This document shows positions 32,775 to 44,136 of a stretch of DNA of 64,000 nucleotides, one piece after another (positions within the stretch are counted from its first letter, which is position 1; every line of letters starts with the position of its first letter). The stretch is from Chondrus crispus. Taxonomy: Eukaryota > Rhodophyta > Florideophyceae > Gigartinales > Gigartinaceae. The stretch covers positions 425,790 to 489,789 of the forward strand of contig NW_005179151.1 in NCBI RefSeq assembly GCF_000350225.1, given 5' to 3'. The notes beneath the pieces are model-generated. The model was given only the letters and a program-made list of their open reading frames with translations. It did no database searches and had not been told where the DNA came from. The position numbers were made by a program, and so were the translations under genes.

Positions 32775-33851
32775 CGAAGGTCGCCGCGTGCGGCGCCTCC
32801 TCATCGGTGAGGAGGGGCACGCGAGGGGCTTCGCACCCTGCATCTCGGTTTGATATGTTGGGCTCGAGCTCAACATATCAAACCGCAGATCTGCGACCCG
32901 GGGGTCCGTACCCCTTGCCACTCTTGGAGTGGCCGCGAATGCGGTCGCGTAACTCGATGTCGTTCCGGTCGACATCGGTGAGGGGGTTCGTGCCCCCACG
33001 GCCCCTGCTCCTTGCGTAATGAGGACAGAGTCGGCCTGCCACTCATCCTCCCCGATATGGAGGGTCGAGGCGGGCGAACTTGTCGCGGCGGACTTCGTAG
33101 TCCTGCCAGACCTCCCTGCCGGTTTCGGATCCGGCAGAGGTAAACCGCGCCGAGCGCAGTACGTTGTACCTTCCGCCGTGGCGATACGGCGGATGGTCGG
33201 AAAATCGGTCTTCTGACTGCCTGGCAGCCTTTGCACAGTCTCGGATACTGCGGCACGGGTTGCCAGTGCAAGTCCCTGCACGAAGTAGTGCGCGAGGGAC
33301 TGTTCGGAGAACACTGCCATGCATCGGAACGCGGCAGTCTCGAGTCGGTCAGCAAACGTGCTTTCCGTCGCATGCGATTGCTGTCGCGCCGTAGCGACAG
33401 CGTCGTACGCTTCACCTAACACGTCTTCCGTGAGGTAGCGTTTCAAGAATTGATTAACGAGCCCCGGCCAGCTCACGTCGTCGTCGAGCTGGCCAGCGCG
33501 GAGGCCACGCATCGTATAACTCGTATACAGGCGCTCCGCGCCGCGCTCTAAGAAGTGCGCGAGTACTCGTGTCGCAACACCTTCGATCAGGTGTTGCGAG
33601 TTGAAGGTGATCCGGATATCCTTCAAGAACGGCAGCAGCTGGATCGGGTCGGTACTGTCGAAGCTGCGCATCGTGGGACGAATCCCACGACAGCGTTGGA
33701 CGTACTTTGCGATCCGTCCCGCGTCACCCGAGGTAACGAGCCTCGAGGTGTTATCCAAGCGGTACATACGATAGTCAGCAACGGCGCTAACTCTTGGATC
33801 ATCGTATGTACCTGTAGTGCAATGCACTGTGCACTGTTGCCACGTGTCCAA
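32775..33851 (-). pseudogene. gag: gag capsid region of remnant F
   Basis: It is open from the ATG at 33851 to the LTR of element B; the last about 30 residues of the longer open frame are translated from that LTR. It aligns with the element E capsid from residue 15 to about 220, then becomes serine/threonine-rich. The zinc knuckle expected next is missing because of the truncation. A 15-bp inverted repeat (32846-32860 and 32871-32885) lies inside the coding sequence. Confidence 0.7.
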
Positions 33852-35056
33852 TATTTTGGCACATTTTATTTGTGCGCTCTGTTGAGCGATAATAGATCTA
33901 TTTAATTAACGTAGAAATAGTTAGATCCTTTTAGATCGGCTCAGTGAGCAATAGGCTCACCGGCCGTCCCCTGGGGACTGTACAGTATTTAGTTAGAGAG
34001 TCCATCCTTCCCCTTGGGAATTGTAAAGTAACCGGGCTTGGACTTGAGAATAGACCTTTTGGTTGAGACCGTCTCTAAGTTAAGACCCTCCCTCTTCTAT
34101 TTGCTCATCGCTCCACGGCCATTCCGGTGCCCCTTTTCCCTTTTTGTTGGTTCCGTTAGCGGTTCTGTGCGCAGGCCCTAGCGTTGACGCTTGCCATCGG
34201 GCAGTGTGTTGGTTTACGTCGCTGACGTATCTATCCATCGCTGGATCGGACTGCGCCTAGTCGCGACTACGCAGTGCCGTCGACGGTCATCGGGCCGCCG
34301 ATCGTGTAGCAAGGACAGCTACTTCTACTAATTTGGTATTTACACAAGACTTGGTGTCCCTGCCAAGCACCGCATAAGGCGTCGAGTTGCCTCCGCCTTC
34401 GAAGGTTTAGCCCCGCTGCTATAGCCTCCAGAGACCGCCTTAAGGCATTCGGCCTTACAACCCGAGCGTCGTCGCTAACCGGTATATCGGTATATCGACT
34501 CCGCACCTCAAGGCAACCGTCTCTACAAGACTCTACCACTACCATCCCTTGAGGGTTGCTCTCCGTTTACCTCAAGAGGCTGAGCTACGGGAGCTCGCAA
34601 GCCTCTACAAGGGGAAAGGAGGACCCGAACACCTCGTGGTGTGTTTTCTACCGTACTGGTTTCGTTTTGCTCTTTGCTCCCCTTTTGGGATCTCGTACAG
34701 GAGAGGCGCATTGCACCATTGTACCGGCTCGAGCCCGTGTTCGGCGGGACCCAGCGTGCCGAAGGAGGTAACCGGTAGCGTACGGACGACTACCGGACCT
34801 GGATGCTCGGCATAATTCGCCGTCGGGTAGCCGCCCCACCGGGGATCGACAGAGAACATCGGTTCTCCGGATCCGCGGGCGGCTCCTCCGCTGTCCTGTT
34901 CGTCCGCGTACGATACGCGGTCCACTTGCCGCCTACTTCCGGCGATAGGCGGCAAGGCTTGGGTCTCAGACGCGAAGTTCGCGTCTATCGGGGAACGGCT
35001 TCCTTCTGCAGTCCGACTGCTAGCGGCACCAGTCGGACACCATCCTTCGGGGGCGG
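33852..35056. other. Middle of remnant F without a recognisable gene
   Basis: Only short overlapping frames. CTGTACAGTA occurs near 33978. Nothing else identifiable. Confidence 0.35.
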
Positions 35057-35581
35057 CTACGCTCGGAGGTACGGTACCACAGGGCCCTCTCGAGGGGCAC
35101 CGGGTAGCCTTTCGGCCATGGTACGTTCCATGTCACTGGCGCGCCGACGAGTGGCGTTGAGCTCGGCGGAGAGGTGCGCAAACGCACCCAACTGCTCCGC
35201 GGACGGTGAGGTTCGGTCCTCGGGTCGTCTCGCCGTGGTCGGCCCCTCGGGGCGACCTTGCCCGGACGGTCCGGGCGAGGCGAAACGGGATTCTTCGACG
35301 AGCACATCCCGCGAGTGTAACTCGTCGATCAGTGCTCGGAGATTCTCTAAGGACTGCGTCACTCTATCGAACCTCCCTTCACGCAGGGAGCGGAGTTCGG
35401 CCCTACATCGAGTGTATACATGGTCCAATACATCGATCCGAAGGGAAGTACGGACTTCCTCGATGTATTCGGCTATGCAGTCGAACATCGCCGCCGCTCT
35501 TTCCTCGGAGGATCCGAGCGACGGTTGGCGGTCACGAGGACCTGCGTCACCGTCGCCAGACGGGGCGGATGGGGACTGCAC
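35057..35581 (-). pseudogene. gag N-terminal coiled-coil region of remnant F
   Basis: 174 residues rich in heptad-like leucine and arginine patterns (MFDCIAEYIEEVRTSLRIDV, then SLENLRALIDELHSRDVL). This resembles the helical N-terminal parts of the D and E gag proteins by position and composition. Assigned by analogy, not by a strong sequence match. Confidence 0.45.
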
Positions 35582-35700
35582 TGCGGCCTGGCTCGGCTCC
35601 GCCGCTTCGGAGCCGATCGAGGGCTCAAACTATTAGCTCATCTCAATGCGAACGGTTCGCGGAGGGAAGCGGAAGTCTTCTCCGAGATCGGACTCCAGGG

Positions 35701-37743
35701 TCAAGCGGCCGTTTCACGCTTCTTAGCCACACACACACGCGTTTTTGCCCTCCGTTCCGCCATGGGTCGAACGCACCACTTGAAGGCCTCGGTACTCATA
35801 CCACACAAAGATGCACGCCTCCCCAGCGCCAAAAAACGAATTCGATTGCTTTCTCTGCGGTTTTTGTCCACTCGACGAGCTGCTTTCTGCGCCGATTCAC
35901 AAGCATTCCATTCCTTTGCGGCTTTCTTGCCCTGGTCAGCGGCCATCTTCAGGCGAATTAACTGTAGGGCTCTACTAGATGTGAGGACAGCACCGTTGGT
36001 AGTGTCTACAAACCCATTTTCACAAAGTTTCGATTCAACACCCAGCACCTTAGCGCGTTTCATTGCACGGTTTTCCTCAAACAGGAGTTCCATTTCTATA
36101 ACCGTCATCGTCTCATTCACATTTACAGTACCCGATGGACGCGGAATAGAAAGCGGTTGTGATATGTCAAGCGGGTGAATTCCAGCTTTCTTGAATGCCT
36201 TACATATGTTGTCCTGCGTGAACGCTTTCTCATAAGCATATTTCAGCATTCTACAAAAATAGAATGAGTCCCAAACGTCATCTTCGGCATTAGACATGGC
36301 AATGTTCAAAGCGTCGTTGAGAGCAGCTTTGAATGGTGAAAAAGGACGAAATAAAGGGGTTGAGTCTTGCCTGAAGTGTGAGCGGGTAGGATGTAAACTA
36401 TTGTTCCGTTTGCATTGAAAAGCTCCAAGACCCGAAGCGACATGTCAGAACGATAGCCGTCAAAAATCATAAGCATCTTTTTTCTGTTTTGCCTCAAGTC
36501 CTTGCTCTCGTTCACGAAACTGTGTGCCCAATTGTAAAACTTTTTCCCGTCAACGCCCCCATTTTCCTCACGCATTGATACCATTGAGCCCTTCGGGAGA
36601 TGGTCGGCGTATGTTTCAAACACTTTGAAGCCATTTAGAGATACAACACGATACGGTAACCTTTTCCCCTTAAAGACGAACAGGGATGAAGCAAGACGGC
36701 CACTGGCAGAGATAACCGGCATGACGGTGGCACGGTTCGTGTGCAAAAACGTGCCCATCTTTGCGTTCTTTGCCCCAGCTCTAGTCATGTAAACCTTGCG
36801 GTTTTGCCGCTCGTTTGCGTCTCTTCCGGTGTCGCATCGCTTTCGTCTAAATTCCATATCCTTTCCGGCGTGATATCATTTTTAATGATGATTTTCTCAA
36901 CTGTGGCGAAATGGGAAGTGAGGGTATGAGCATTGCAAGCCCTTAATCTATTTCCTTCTTGTCGAACGGGACGTGCAAAAACGAAGGGCTTGGCGATGTC
37001 TTCTTGAAATTGTTCGGAGAAACTTGAGTCCGGGAGTTCCGTTCTTAAATGGCAGTAGCATGCGATATGAATGAGTTATACGAGCAATTAAGCACTGGAA
37101 AACTTCACGTAGATGATTGAGATTGAGGGGTATGCCGCACTCTGCGTAGTTGCTGGTACACCAACATGCGAGATGTTGGCGTATTTGAATTTGTTACGTG
37201 TATCAGCTCTGCTTTGTTGCCGGATAAGGCTTGAGAATTACGTAGATTTCAACTGCAGCATTCCTCTCGCCACGTTCCCTGCGCTCCTGTGTAGTCTCAC
37301 GTTAGGTGTGCCTCCTCTCTCAACTTTCGCACGATGACGTGCCGTCCTTGCGCAAGTCTTTGCGCTTCTGAAGGCCAAGTCGCTCCTTGGAACCTGAAAA
37401 GAAAGTACAGTATAAATAGGACGCAAGGCGCTATCGTACGAGTAAACGGCAGAGTACATGATCAACCCCTTTTCTTTGCTCTCAACCGAACAAACTCCCC
37501 CAGTTCTCAACAGTTGCTCAGGAGAGAAACCACAGTGTCCTCTTCATGGGTTTTGAGTGCTGTTAGGCGACCTGGTCTACGAGCGGCGGTTGGACTATTG
37601 CTAGAATGAAGAGAATTGTAAATTGTCGACATTGGAATGGAATACTCTGACGACGCCGAACGGTATGTTTGACGATTACGAACGGCCTGCACTGCTTCCC
37701 AAGTTCGCTTTTTGTATGCGGCGGAGGTGCTTCGTCGAGCCAT
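35701..37743 (-). pseudogene. Second pogo-like transposase, disrupted, minus strand
   Basis: The N-terminal helix-turn-helix spans 37743-37510 (YRSASSEYSIPMSTIYNSL). After about 430 bp of unrelated sequence the protein resumes near 37060 with FATVEKIII and NLDES (first catalytic aspartate), then LFVFKGKRL, MLMIFDGYRSDMS (second aspartate, about 36440) and LPAHTSGKTQPL. There tyrosine replaces the third aspartate (LYFVLF instead of LDVVVF). A C-terminal part follows at 36309-35701. It is related to the element at 8418-10823 but much more decayed. Terminal repeats were not found. Confidence 0.8.
37070..37505. other. Unrelated sequence inside the second pogo remnant, with a TATA box
   Basis: It splits the transposase between its first DNA-binding domain and the catalytic core. 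It contains AGTACAGTATAAATAGG near 37403-37419, a promoter-like sequence. No gene is recognised in it and its ends are approximate. Confidence 0.45.
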
Positions 37744-38108
37744 TGTGCCGGATGTTGTCTTGCCACTGGCACAGTAGTGAAGGGCATTGAAACCGAGGTC
37801 CGTGATAAAGGGTTGGACTCAAAGAGGATGAAGGGCGAGCCTTTTGGCTCTTCGTGCTTTCGATTTTCAAAAAGCCCGCCCAATTGCATAGAGAAAACAG
37901 TGTTTCTGGGAGTAGTGACGCTTGCTCTGTTCAATAAGCAGATTTATTTTTAAATTCATCCACGTCGTATTGTGCTATGAGATCATTTGTCGCTGCTTGC
38001 CAGGGAAGAATTCTCCGCTGGCCCCAGTAATGGGTACTTTTTTTCTATTTTTTGCATGTTCAATTGTTTGGGGTCTGTTCCAAAAATAAGGGAACCCCCC
38101 TTTACTGT

Positions 38109-38650
38109 AGTGGCTAGAAGCCCTTTGTTTGCCTGTGCTCGACGTCTGTTCCTGCGGTTTTCGCCAGTACAGATGAAGTGTCACGGAAGCACACCTGCGT
38201 GACTCAAGGACAAGGTAATTTCTACGCATACCAGAATTGCCTTTTCTGCAGTTTTTTTTGTTAATTTGACTGTAGAAGCTTTTGCTACAGTAGCTCGTGT
38301 GTCCGAATTCCTGCAAGTTTTGTGAATATAAAGGCTGCTGAACAAAAAAAGATTTTTGGGAGGTGTCCTACAAAGAAACACCCTTTGTACAGTTAAGCTC
38401 AACTGATCTACCTTTATGCCTTCTTTACAAACACCGTATGGTTGAAAATCGAGCCCCCTCATACTTTTCCAACCGTACTCGTTTTGTGGTCTTCGAAAGA
38501 CGTACTTCTTCGTCTACAACGCGTACGGAGGAGGCATTATTATATGTGTTTAGAGTTATTTCCTAATGGATTTGGAAACTGGACACAGAAGACAGCGCGT
38601 AAAGCGGCCAAAAACGGGCGTGGCGCAACTTAAAGCGTCACACCAACTGT
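38109..38650. repeat. 550-bp interspersed repeat, copy 1
   Basis: Direct repeat with 42381-42933, roughly 90-95 percent identical by eye along its length. It begins AGTGGCTAGAAGCCCTTTG and ends AAAGCGTCACACCAAC. It contains a TATA-like GAATATAAAGG (about 38323). No terminal repeats or convincing coding content. Unknown repeat family. Confidence 0.8.
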
Positions 38651-38849
38651 TACGTACACTGCGATGGTCAGCACGTGCGACGAACGAGACTGTCCTGGCT
38701 ACAAGTTCTGTTGTTCGCACCATGGTCGACTGTTGCCTACAACAATTGTCACACATCACGCGGGGGGCGAAAACCTCGTCAGCAGCAGTGCCTGGTGCAC
38801 GCCAAGCGAAGTTTCCCATTTTGCCCCGCGCCACAGTGCCAGCGCATTC

Positions 38850-38858
38850 TTATATAAA
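38850..38858 (+). promoter_or_regulatory. TATA box of the third small membrane-protein gene
   Basis: TATATAAAA, 100 bp upstream of the ATG at 38950. Confidence 0.5.
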
Positions 38859-38949
38859 ACACAGCGAGCAGAAACTTTCCTTCTACTTCTCCTTGTCGCC
38901 CTCCAATCGACCATCGCCACCGCTTTCGGCACACCATTTTCAACCTCAA

Positions 38950-39342
38950 ATGACCACCCACTCATCGCGGTGGCTGAGCATGACCCTTCTCGCAATGCTC
39001 GACCACTCTCACCTCCGTTCCGGCCGTCCCGTGTGCTCTATTCTTCTCCTCGCCTCAACCCTCACCCTCTCCCTCACAGCACGCGCGTCCGAAGCCGTAC
39101 CTCTGCTCCTACCCCCACCTAGTAACATACCGCCAGCGCCGAAAGGCGACACGTACTACCTCCCGTGGGAACCCAACTACACCCTCCTCGTCCTGTGTAT
39201 CGCCGTCGTGCTCAACTTGATCTACATCTTTGCATGGCTCACCGATTGGGGCTGCTCATGTCCCGACGAGCTTCTTCGGCCCTCGTTCTTGCCAGGCAGT
39301 CAAGTCCCTCCGCTGACTGCACTGCGCTCGACAAGGGCGTAG
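38950..39342 (+). CDS. Small single-pass membrane protein, diverged family member
   Basis: 130 residues from the ATG at 38950; the longer open frame upstream crosses the TATA box and is ignored. It shares with the copy at 13741-14220: a signal-like LLLASTLTLSLTARAS, a proline-rich linker, the motif LPWEPNYTLL, a transmembrane helix (LVLCIAVVLNLIYIFAW), a tryptophan, the cysteine motif GCSCPDELL and a tail ending in STRA. The stop TAG at 39340 lies where the other copy has GAG (glutamate), and homologous DNA continues beyond it. So it is either naturally shorter or a recently truncated allele. Function unknown. Confidence 0.55.
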   Translation: MTTHSSRWLSMTLLAMLDHSHLRSGRPVCSILLLASTLTLSLTARASEAVPLLLPPPSNIPPAPKGDTYYLPWEPNYTLLVLCIAVVLNLIYIFAWLTDWGCSCPDELLRPSFLPGSQVPPLTALRSTRA

Positions 39343-42300
39343 GACGTAAAGCGGCGGTGCGTCCTCCTACGTCGAAGGCACCATTTCTTGTCACAAAAGG
39401 CGAGGCTCGGTTCCGTCGAGCACATAGTCTGGGCCACGCAACGTCATGCTCGTGTGCACAATGTCAATGTTTTTTTTTTTTTGGTGGTTGTCTCGTATTT
39501 CGTTCACGGTCGTTACAATACGCGGAGAGGGGCAAATGGCAAGAATGTCGGGAGTGACGCTAGCTTACTCTTTGCATTATTGCGCAGTATTGTTCCTTAT
39601 CTGGGGCTTGTTACAGAACGGATAACTGTCAACGCATTGGCGAGGTAGGGCGGGGCTGGTGGAAGATGCAGTATGAGAAGCGGAGGACTTGCTGTCCGAT
39701 TGGGCATACCCAGACATAATAGTAAGTTTACGCCTAGACAATTCTGCAACTGTAACAAGGGAGATTTTACGATCAGTAAGGGAAATGATATTTCCCTAAC
39801 AACAAATACGCCTTGGCTCATTTGCAGGTAATCCGTGGATACAGTGTATAAAGTATGCATGCGTTGAAGGTGAGGGTGCTTTCGGAGTCCGAAGGGGGGT
39901 ATAAAGCGTTTCCAATCCATGATTGGTGTCTTTGTGAAGAAGCCAATTTATACATGTCTGTATATGTATAAGTACAATAAGAAGCGCTTATGAAAAGGTG
40001 TGAGTGGTAGTCTAGTACAGCGTATAGAACGGTTCAGGATATCCTCACTCTGCACCACCCTACTCCTCTCCACTCCTCGATTGTGCAGCTGCATTCGCTG
40101 CTCCCACACCCCCGCGTTATCACGGGATTGTGCTGCGCAGTGAACACAACACACGGGCCGGTGAAATGGAGAGGGAGGCGTTCGATTGGCGCTGCAGTTT
40201 ATTTGGGTTAGATTGGAACAATCCTCTGTAAAGCGAAGGCTCTCAGATAGTACAGAGGGGCCAGTGTCTTCGATGTGCTGTCGCTGCGGGGAATCACAGG
40301 GAGCGGGCGGAAGAGGGGTGGAAACAGAAGGAGGGCAGTGTTGGGATGGAAAAAAACAAGAACAGGAATGAACGTCAGCACGAGTCGTCGCATTTCGCAC
40401 AGCGAAGCTCTCATGAAATGCTTCCACACCGACGGTCCAGCGGGGTTCCATTGGATATATGATTTACCGTGGCCTACTTTTTTACCAGGAAGGGATACCT
40501 GCCAATCCGATTGGCTAGAAGCTTCACCATCGCACTGAAAAGCGTGGAGCTCATCGGGGGGGGGGGGGGGGGGGGGGGGGAAAAAAAAGGGTTTTACCCC
40601 CCCCCAATTTTTTACAAAAGAATGGGGGGGGGGGGGGAGAAAAGCAGGCATTGACGTCGCACTAATTTACTACAGAGGATTTCTGTGAGAATTTAAGGGG
40701 TGTGTTGGACTGCGTGAGATTTGTTGGACTGAGAGGACCGTGCTTGTCCGGCGAGGTGTAAAAGGTTACAGGCTGTACCTCTTGTCTATACCGTAGTACT
40801 GTACCCTTGGTACTGCGACAGGATGCGGTACTAAGTGTAAAATTCAGGCAGTGAATGCAAACGGAAAACCGCAACAACATCTCCGTACCGTAAAAATAAG
40901 GCGGAACGAATGTGGGTGGAAAACGTGGGTGGAATTGCGCCAGAGCTGTAATTTGGCGTTGAAAAGGCTACTTTTACTGACCAGGCTACTGACTGCCTAT
41001 GGTCACAGCACTCAGTAGTCTGGTCAGTAAATGTTGGGGGAATGTCGAATGTATGGGCATGCCGCTCGCCCGAATCTCATAAGAGTAAGACTAGCCAGCG
41101 GCTAATAGCCCCCTTCCCTTTGGCCAGACCAGCTGAGACTATCCCCTCTTACCGGACTGCCAATACAGTGATCAGGTAGTCCTGAAGTTTACCTCCAATT
41201 CGCGTACACACACCTCACTGCTCCAGTGGGCGTGACTCTGCCAGCAATGTAGGCAGAGGGCAAGTGTCTACAAGACAATTCAACGAGGTTGGCGATTGGC
41301 GCACCGCTATTTTATTATTAATAAAGGGACAAAAAAGTCACATGATCCCATCTAGCAACACTTCGACACCTTCCACTCCTACGCCAATTTTTTGACTATT
41401 ACTAAAGGGCCAAATTGGTCACAGGATACCATGGAGCAGCACTTCGGCACCTTCTTTTTCTCCTCTCCGTTTTAAGCACCCCGTCTTCATCTCCTTTTTG
41501 AGCTTTTTATAGCCTTGCAATTCTGAGACACCTTTACTCAGAACATCAAAATTTGATGTTCTTTTTTTGTGAGCGGACTGACACGCCAGATAATAAATAA
41601 ATAACATGGTCATCATACCGTAGAGGTGGCAGAGGCAGCAGCCACAATATTGAAGGAACGTGCATTGCAGCGGCAGCTGCAAGGATGAGGAACAATTTGT
41701 TGCGCGTGACGAGATCATGTGGATACAACACAGAATGACTTTGTTCACAGGGTTTTCGCTGGCATGATACAGCAGGCGTATTTCTACGCTCCAAGCGTTC
41801 ATAACGTATCAGAAACTGCCTCAACACCCCATTTGTATAGCGAGCAGTGTAATCCATTGGTGCGCACATGGTGAGAGCGGATTGGCCTTCGGGGGCCAGA
41901 TGAAGAAGGGGAAGGCTATGCCCCAGCAAGGTTGGCCGGGTCGCGATATAACCCCATCCTGTGCCATAACCTTCATCCCTTACTTACACCGGGGCTTACC
42001 GTGGAGTGTTCCGTCGCACCACCTCTCCGCGGAGACCTCTGCCGCGAAGCTGGCTAAGCCCTTTGCCACCACGCCTTGACAGAAGCCCCATGGCGACCCG
42101 CACCACCTCGTCCTTGTCCTCGTCCCTGCCGCGCAGCACGCCGACAACGCACTTGGTCTCCCGCCCCGCGCTCGCGCGCACTACTGCCCGCACAATGCTG
42201 AAGTACTGGGGCGCTGGTGTGCACCTCCCCCACGTCATGAGGAGTGCCACGCTGCACACGTTCACCTGTGATAACCACAACACACATGTTGTAAGAGAAT

Positions 42301-42380
42301 CAGGTCGCCTTTCATCCGCCTCCCGATTTCCTCATACTGTAGTTCTTTTATGATGAGAAGTCGGCCCTCTGAAGTGATCT
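39343..42380. other. Gene-poor region with homopolymer tracts, inverted and tandem repeats
   Basis: No ORF is recognisable. Notable items: a T tract at about 39470-39482; a homopolymer cluster at 40556-40637 (25 G, 8 A, 9 C, 14 G); a 20-bp inverted repeat with one mismatch (40973-40992 and 41012-41031); a diverged 81-bp tandem duplication starting near 41316 and 41397; and an AT-rich palindrome at about 41541-41561. Minus-strand frames at 41419-41929 and 41996-42283 do not resemble anything I know. Confidence 0.45.
40973..41031. repeat. 20-bp inverted repeat with 19-bp spacer
   Basis: Left arm TTTACTGACCAGGCTACTGA; the right arm is its complement with one mismatch. Confidence 0.85.
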
Positions 42381-42933
42381 AGTGGCTAAAAGCCCTTTGT
42401 TTGTCTGCGCTCGACGCCTGTTCCTGTGAGTCTCACAAGTACAGATGAAGTGTCACGGAAGCACGCCTGCGTGACTCGAGGACAAGATAATTTCTACGCA
42501 TACCAGAATAGCCTTTTCCGCAGTTTTTGTGGTAATTTGACTGTAGAAGCTTTTGCTACAGTACCAAGGGTAGCTCGTGTGTCCGAATTCCAGCAAGTTT
42601 TGTGAATATAAAGGCTGCTGAACAAAAAAAAGAATTTTGGGAGGTGTCCTACAAAGAAACACCCTCTGTACAGTTAGGCTCAACTGATCTACCTTTATGC
42701 CTTCTTTACAAACACCGTATGGTTGAGAATCGAGCCCCCTCATACTTTTCCAACCGTGCCCGTTTTATGGTCTTCGAAAGACGTACTTCTTCGTCTACAA
42801 CGCGTACGGAGGAGGCATTTTTATATGTATTTACAGTTATTTCCAAATGGATTTGGAAACTGGGCGCAGACGACAGCAAAAGCGGCCAAAAACCGACGTG
42901 GCACAACTTAAAGCGTCACACCAACAGTTATTT
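42381..42933. repeat. 550-bp interspersed repeat, copy 2
   Basis: Second copy of the repeat at 38109-38650. It has small differences, such as a 12-bp insertion after GCTACAGTA near 42562. It ends against the palindrome at 42930. Confidence 0.8.
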
Positions 42934-42982
42934 ACACCACTGCTAGACTTGCTCTAAGAGCAAGTCTAGCAGTGGTGTAAAT
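42930..42982. repeat. Perfect palindrome, 26-bp arms, 1-base centre
   Basis: Arms at 42930-42955 (starting ATTTACACCACTGCTAGACT) and 42957-42982. A third partial copy, GCAAGTCTAGCAGTG, follows at about 43013. Confidence 0.92.
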
Positions 42983-43335
42983 CCCAATATTTGGCTAAAC
43001 GTTTGCCATGGGGCAAGTCTAGCAGTGCGGTACCCTTGGTACCCTTCCCGGAAAGGTCAATTCTGGACAAGGGTCAATTCCGGACAAAATTAAACCCGCG
43101 TCCAGTGAACCATCACCAATGAATGCAAGGGCCACAAAACATAGCTAAAGGGCAGACAACAGCAAGGACAGTGCGCTGGTAGCTTTCAAAATCAGAAAAG
43201 GCGGGATCCCTGAGAGTGACGTAGATTCAAAGTCGCGAGGGCGGTGCGTTTATAGCGGTCTCCGTCAATGACAATTAGGGATAGCATCTTATATAGTCTT
43301 TTACAGTCGCCAAGTCACCTTTTGGCCACACCGCA

Positions 43336-44136
43336 ATGGCATTGTCGATGAGACGGCAGACAAAACGGATCAAAAGGCAGAATGAGAAGGCTTCGAAGCG
43401 CATGAAGAGCAAAGCTGCCGCAGTGCAGCTTTTGAGAGACACAACAATGTCGTTGCGTGCCATATCGAAAGCGACAGGTTTGAGTGAGTCGGTTGTTGGG
43501 GAACTTAAAGAGCTGGTCCGGAGATCAGATTCTGAAAGTATCAGCTACCAGGAGACAGATAAGAAACTGTCACAACCAGGGAGACGGATGGTTCTGACAG
43601 AAGATGAGGAAAACATGATAGCACAGCGCCTTGTTTTTGCGGCACAACGTGGATTTGCTGCCGATGTTGAAACATTAAGGAGCATGATGGCTAGAATAGC
43701 TGCCGATGGCCGTGTGAATTGGAAGAATGGCATCCCTAGTAACGATGCAGTGCGATCTTTTAGATCACGTCATCGAGATCTAACATTTCGAAATTACGAA
43801 TGCAAAGACAAGGCAAAGCTGAAAGGAGAATCATTCGGTCATGTGTCACGTTACTTCGAAATATTAAAGACTATCAACGACAAACATCCCGTAATATTGC
43901 TTGATGGGGATCGTGTTTGGAACATAGATGAAACTGCGGTTGATGCAACATTCGGCAAGCGTAAAAAAATGTTTTCTCGGGAGAGCTATGATATGAGCAC
44001 GAGGCATAGCCGAGTGCTCAATATCATAGCTCGAGAGCAGTTATCACACCGACGTAGCCGGGTGATAACTCCTATTTGTCTCACGGCTGGCACACTTATG
44101 GCACAATATCAACCAGGGGACAACCTGCAATATTAG
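43336..44136 (+). pseudogene. Third pogo-like transposase, N-terminal part only
   Basis: 266 residues with a basic N-terminus and a helix-turn-helix (TTMSLRAISKATGLSESVVGEL). A CENP-B-like region and the first catalytic motif VWNIDETAV (about 43917) follow. The second and third aspartates are absent: after TRHSRVLNII the sequence enters a series of inverted repeats and stops. It is a truncated, rearranged transposase. Upstream, two copies of GGTCAATTC-GGACAA (about 43055 and 43074) may mark the element's left end. Confidence 0.7.

Larger units (their letters stand above)
32775..35640 (-). mobile_element. Gag-only LTR-retrotransposon remnant F, minus strand
   Basis: The coiled-coil gag N-terminus (35581-35057) and the capsid core (33851-32900) belong to the same gag type as elements A and E. 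No protease, RT or integrase is seen on this strand. The capsid part carries DYRMYRLDNTS, TDPIQLLPFLKDI, LTEDVLGEAYDAV and the SEQSLAHYFVQGL block. The 1.2 kb between the parts contains only short frames. It is cut at 32775 by the LTR of element B and ends near the pogo remnant at 35701. Confidence 0.65.

Noticed and set aside
38181..38462. Conserved minus-strand ORF in both copies of the 550-bp repeat
   Set aside because: Conservation equals that of the surrounding repeat DNA and the copies differ by indels; no evidence of coding constraint.
39948..40451. 167-residue minus-strand ORF
   Set aside because: Cysteine- and serine-rich translation of low-complexity DNA with no homologous copy or promoter.
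41996..42283. Minus-strand ORF with a vague resemblance to an MPN-domain stretch (CVVGVLRGRDED)
   Set aside because: Too short and without the metal-binding or family motifs; resemblance is probably chance.
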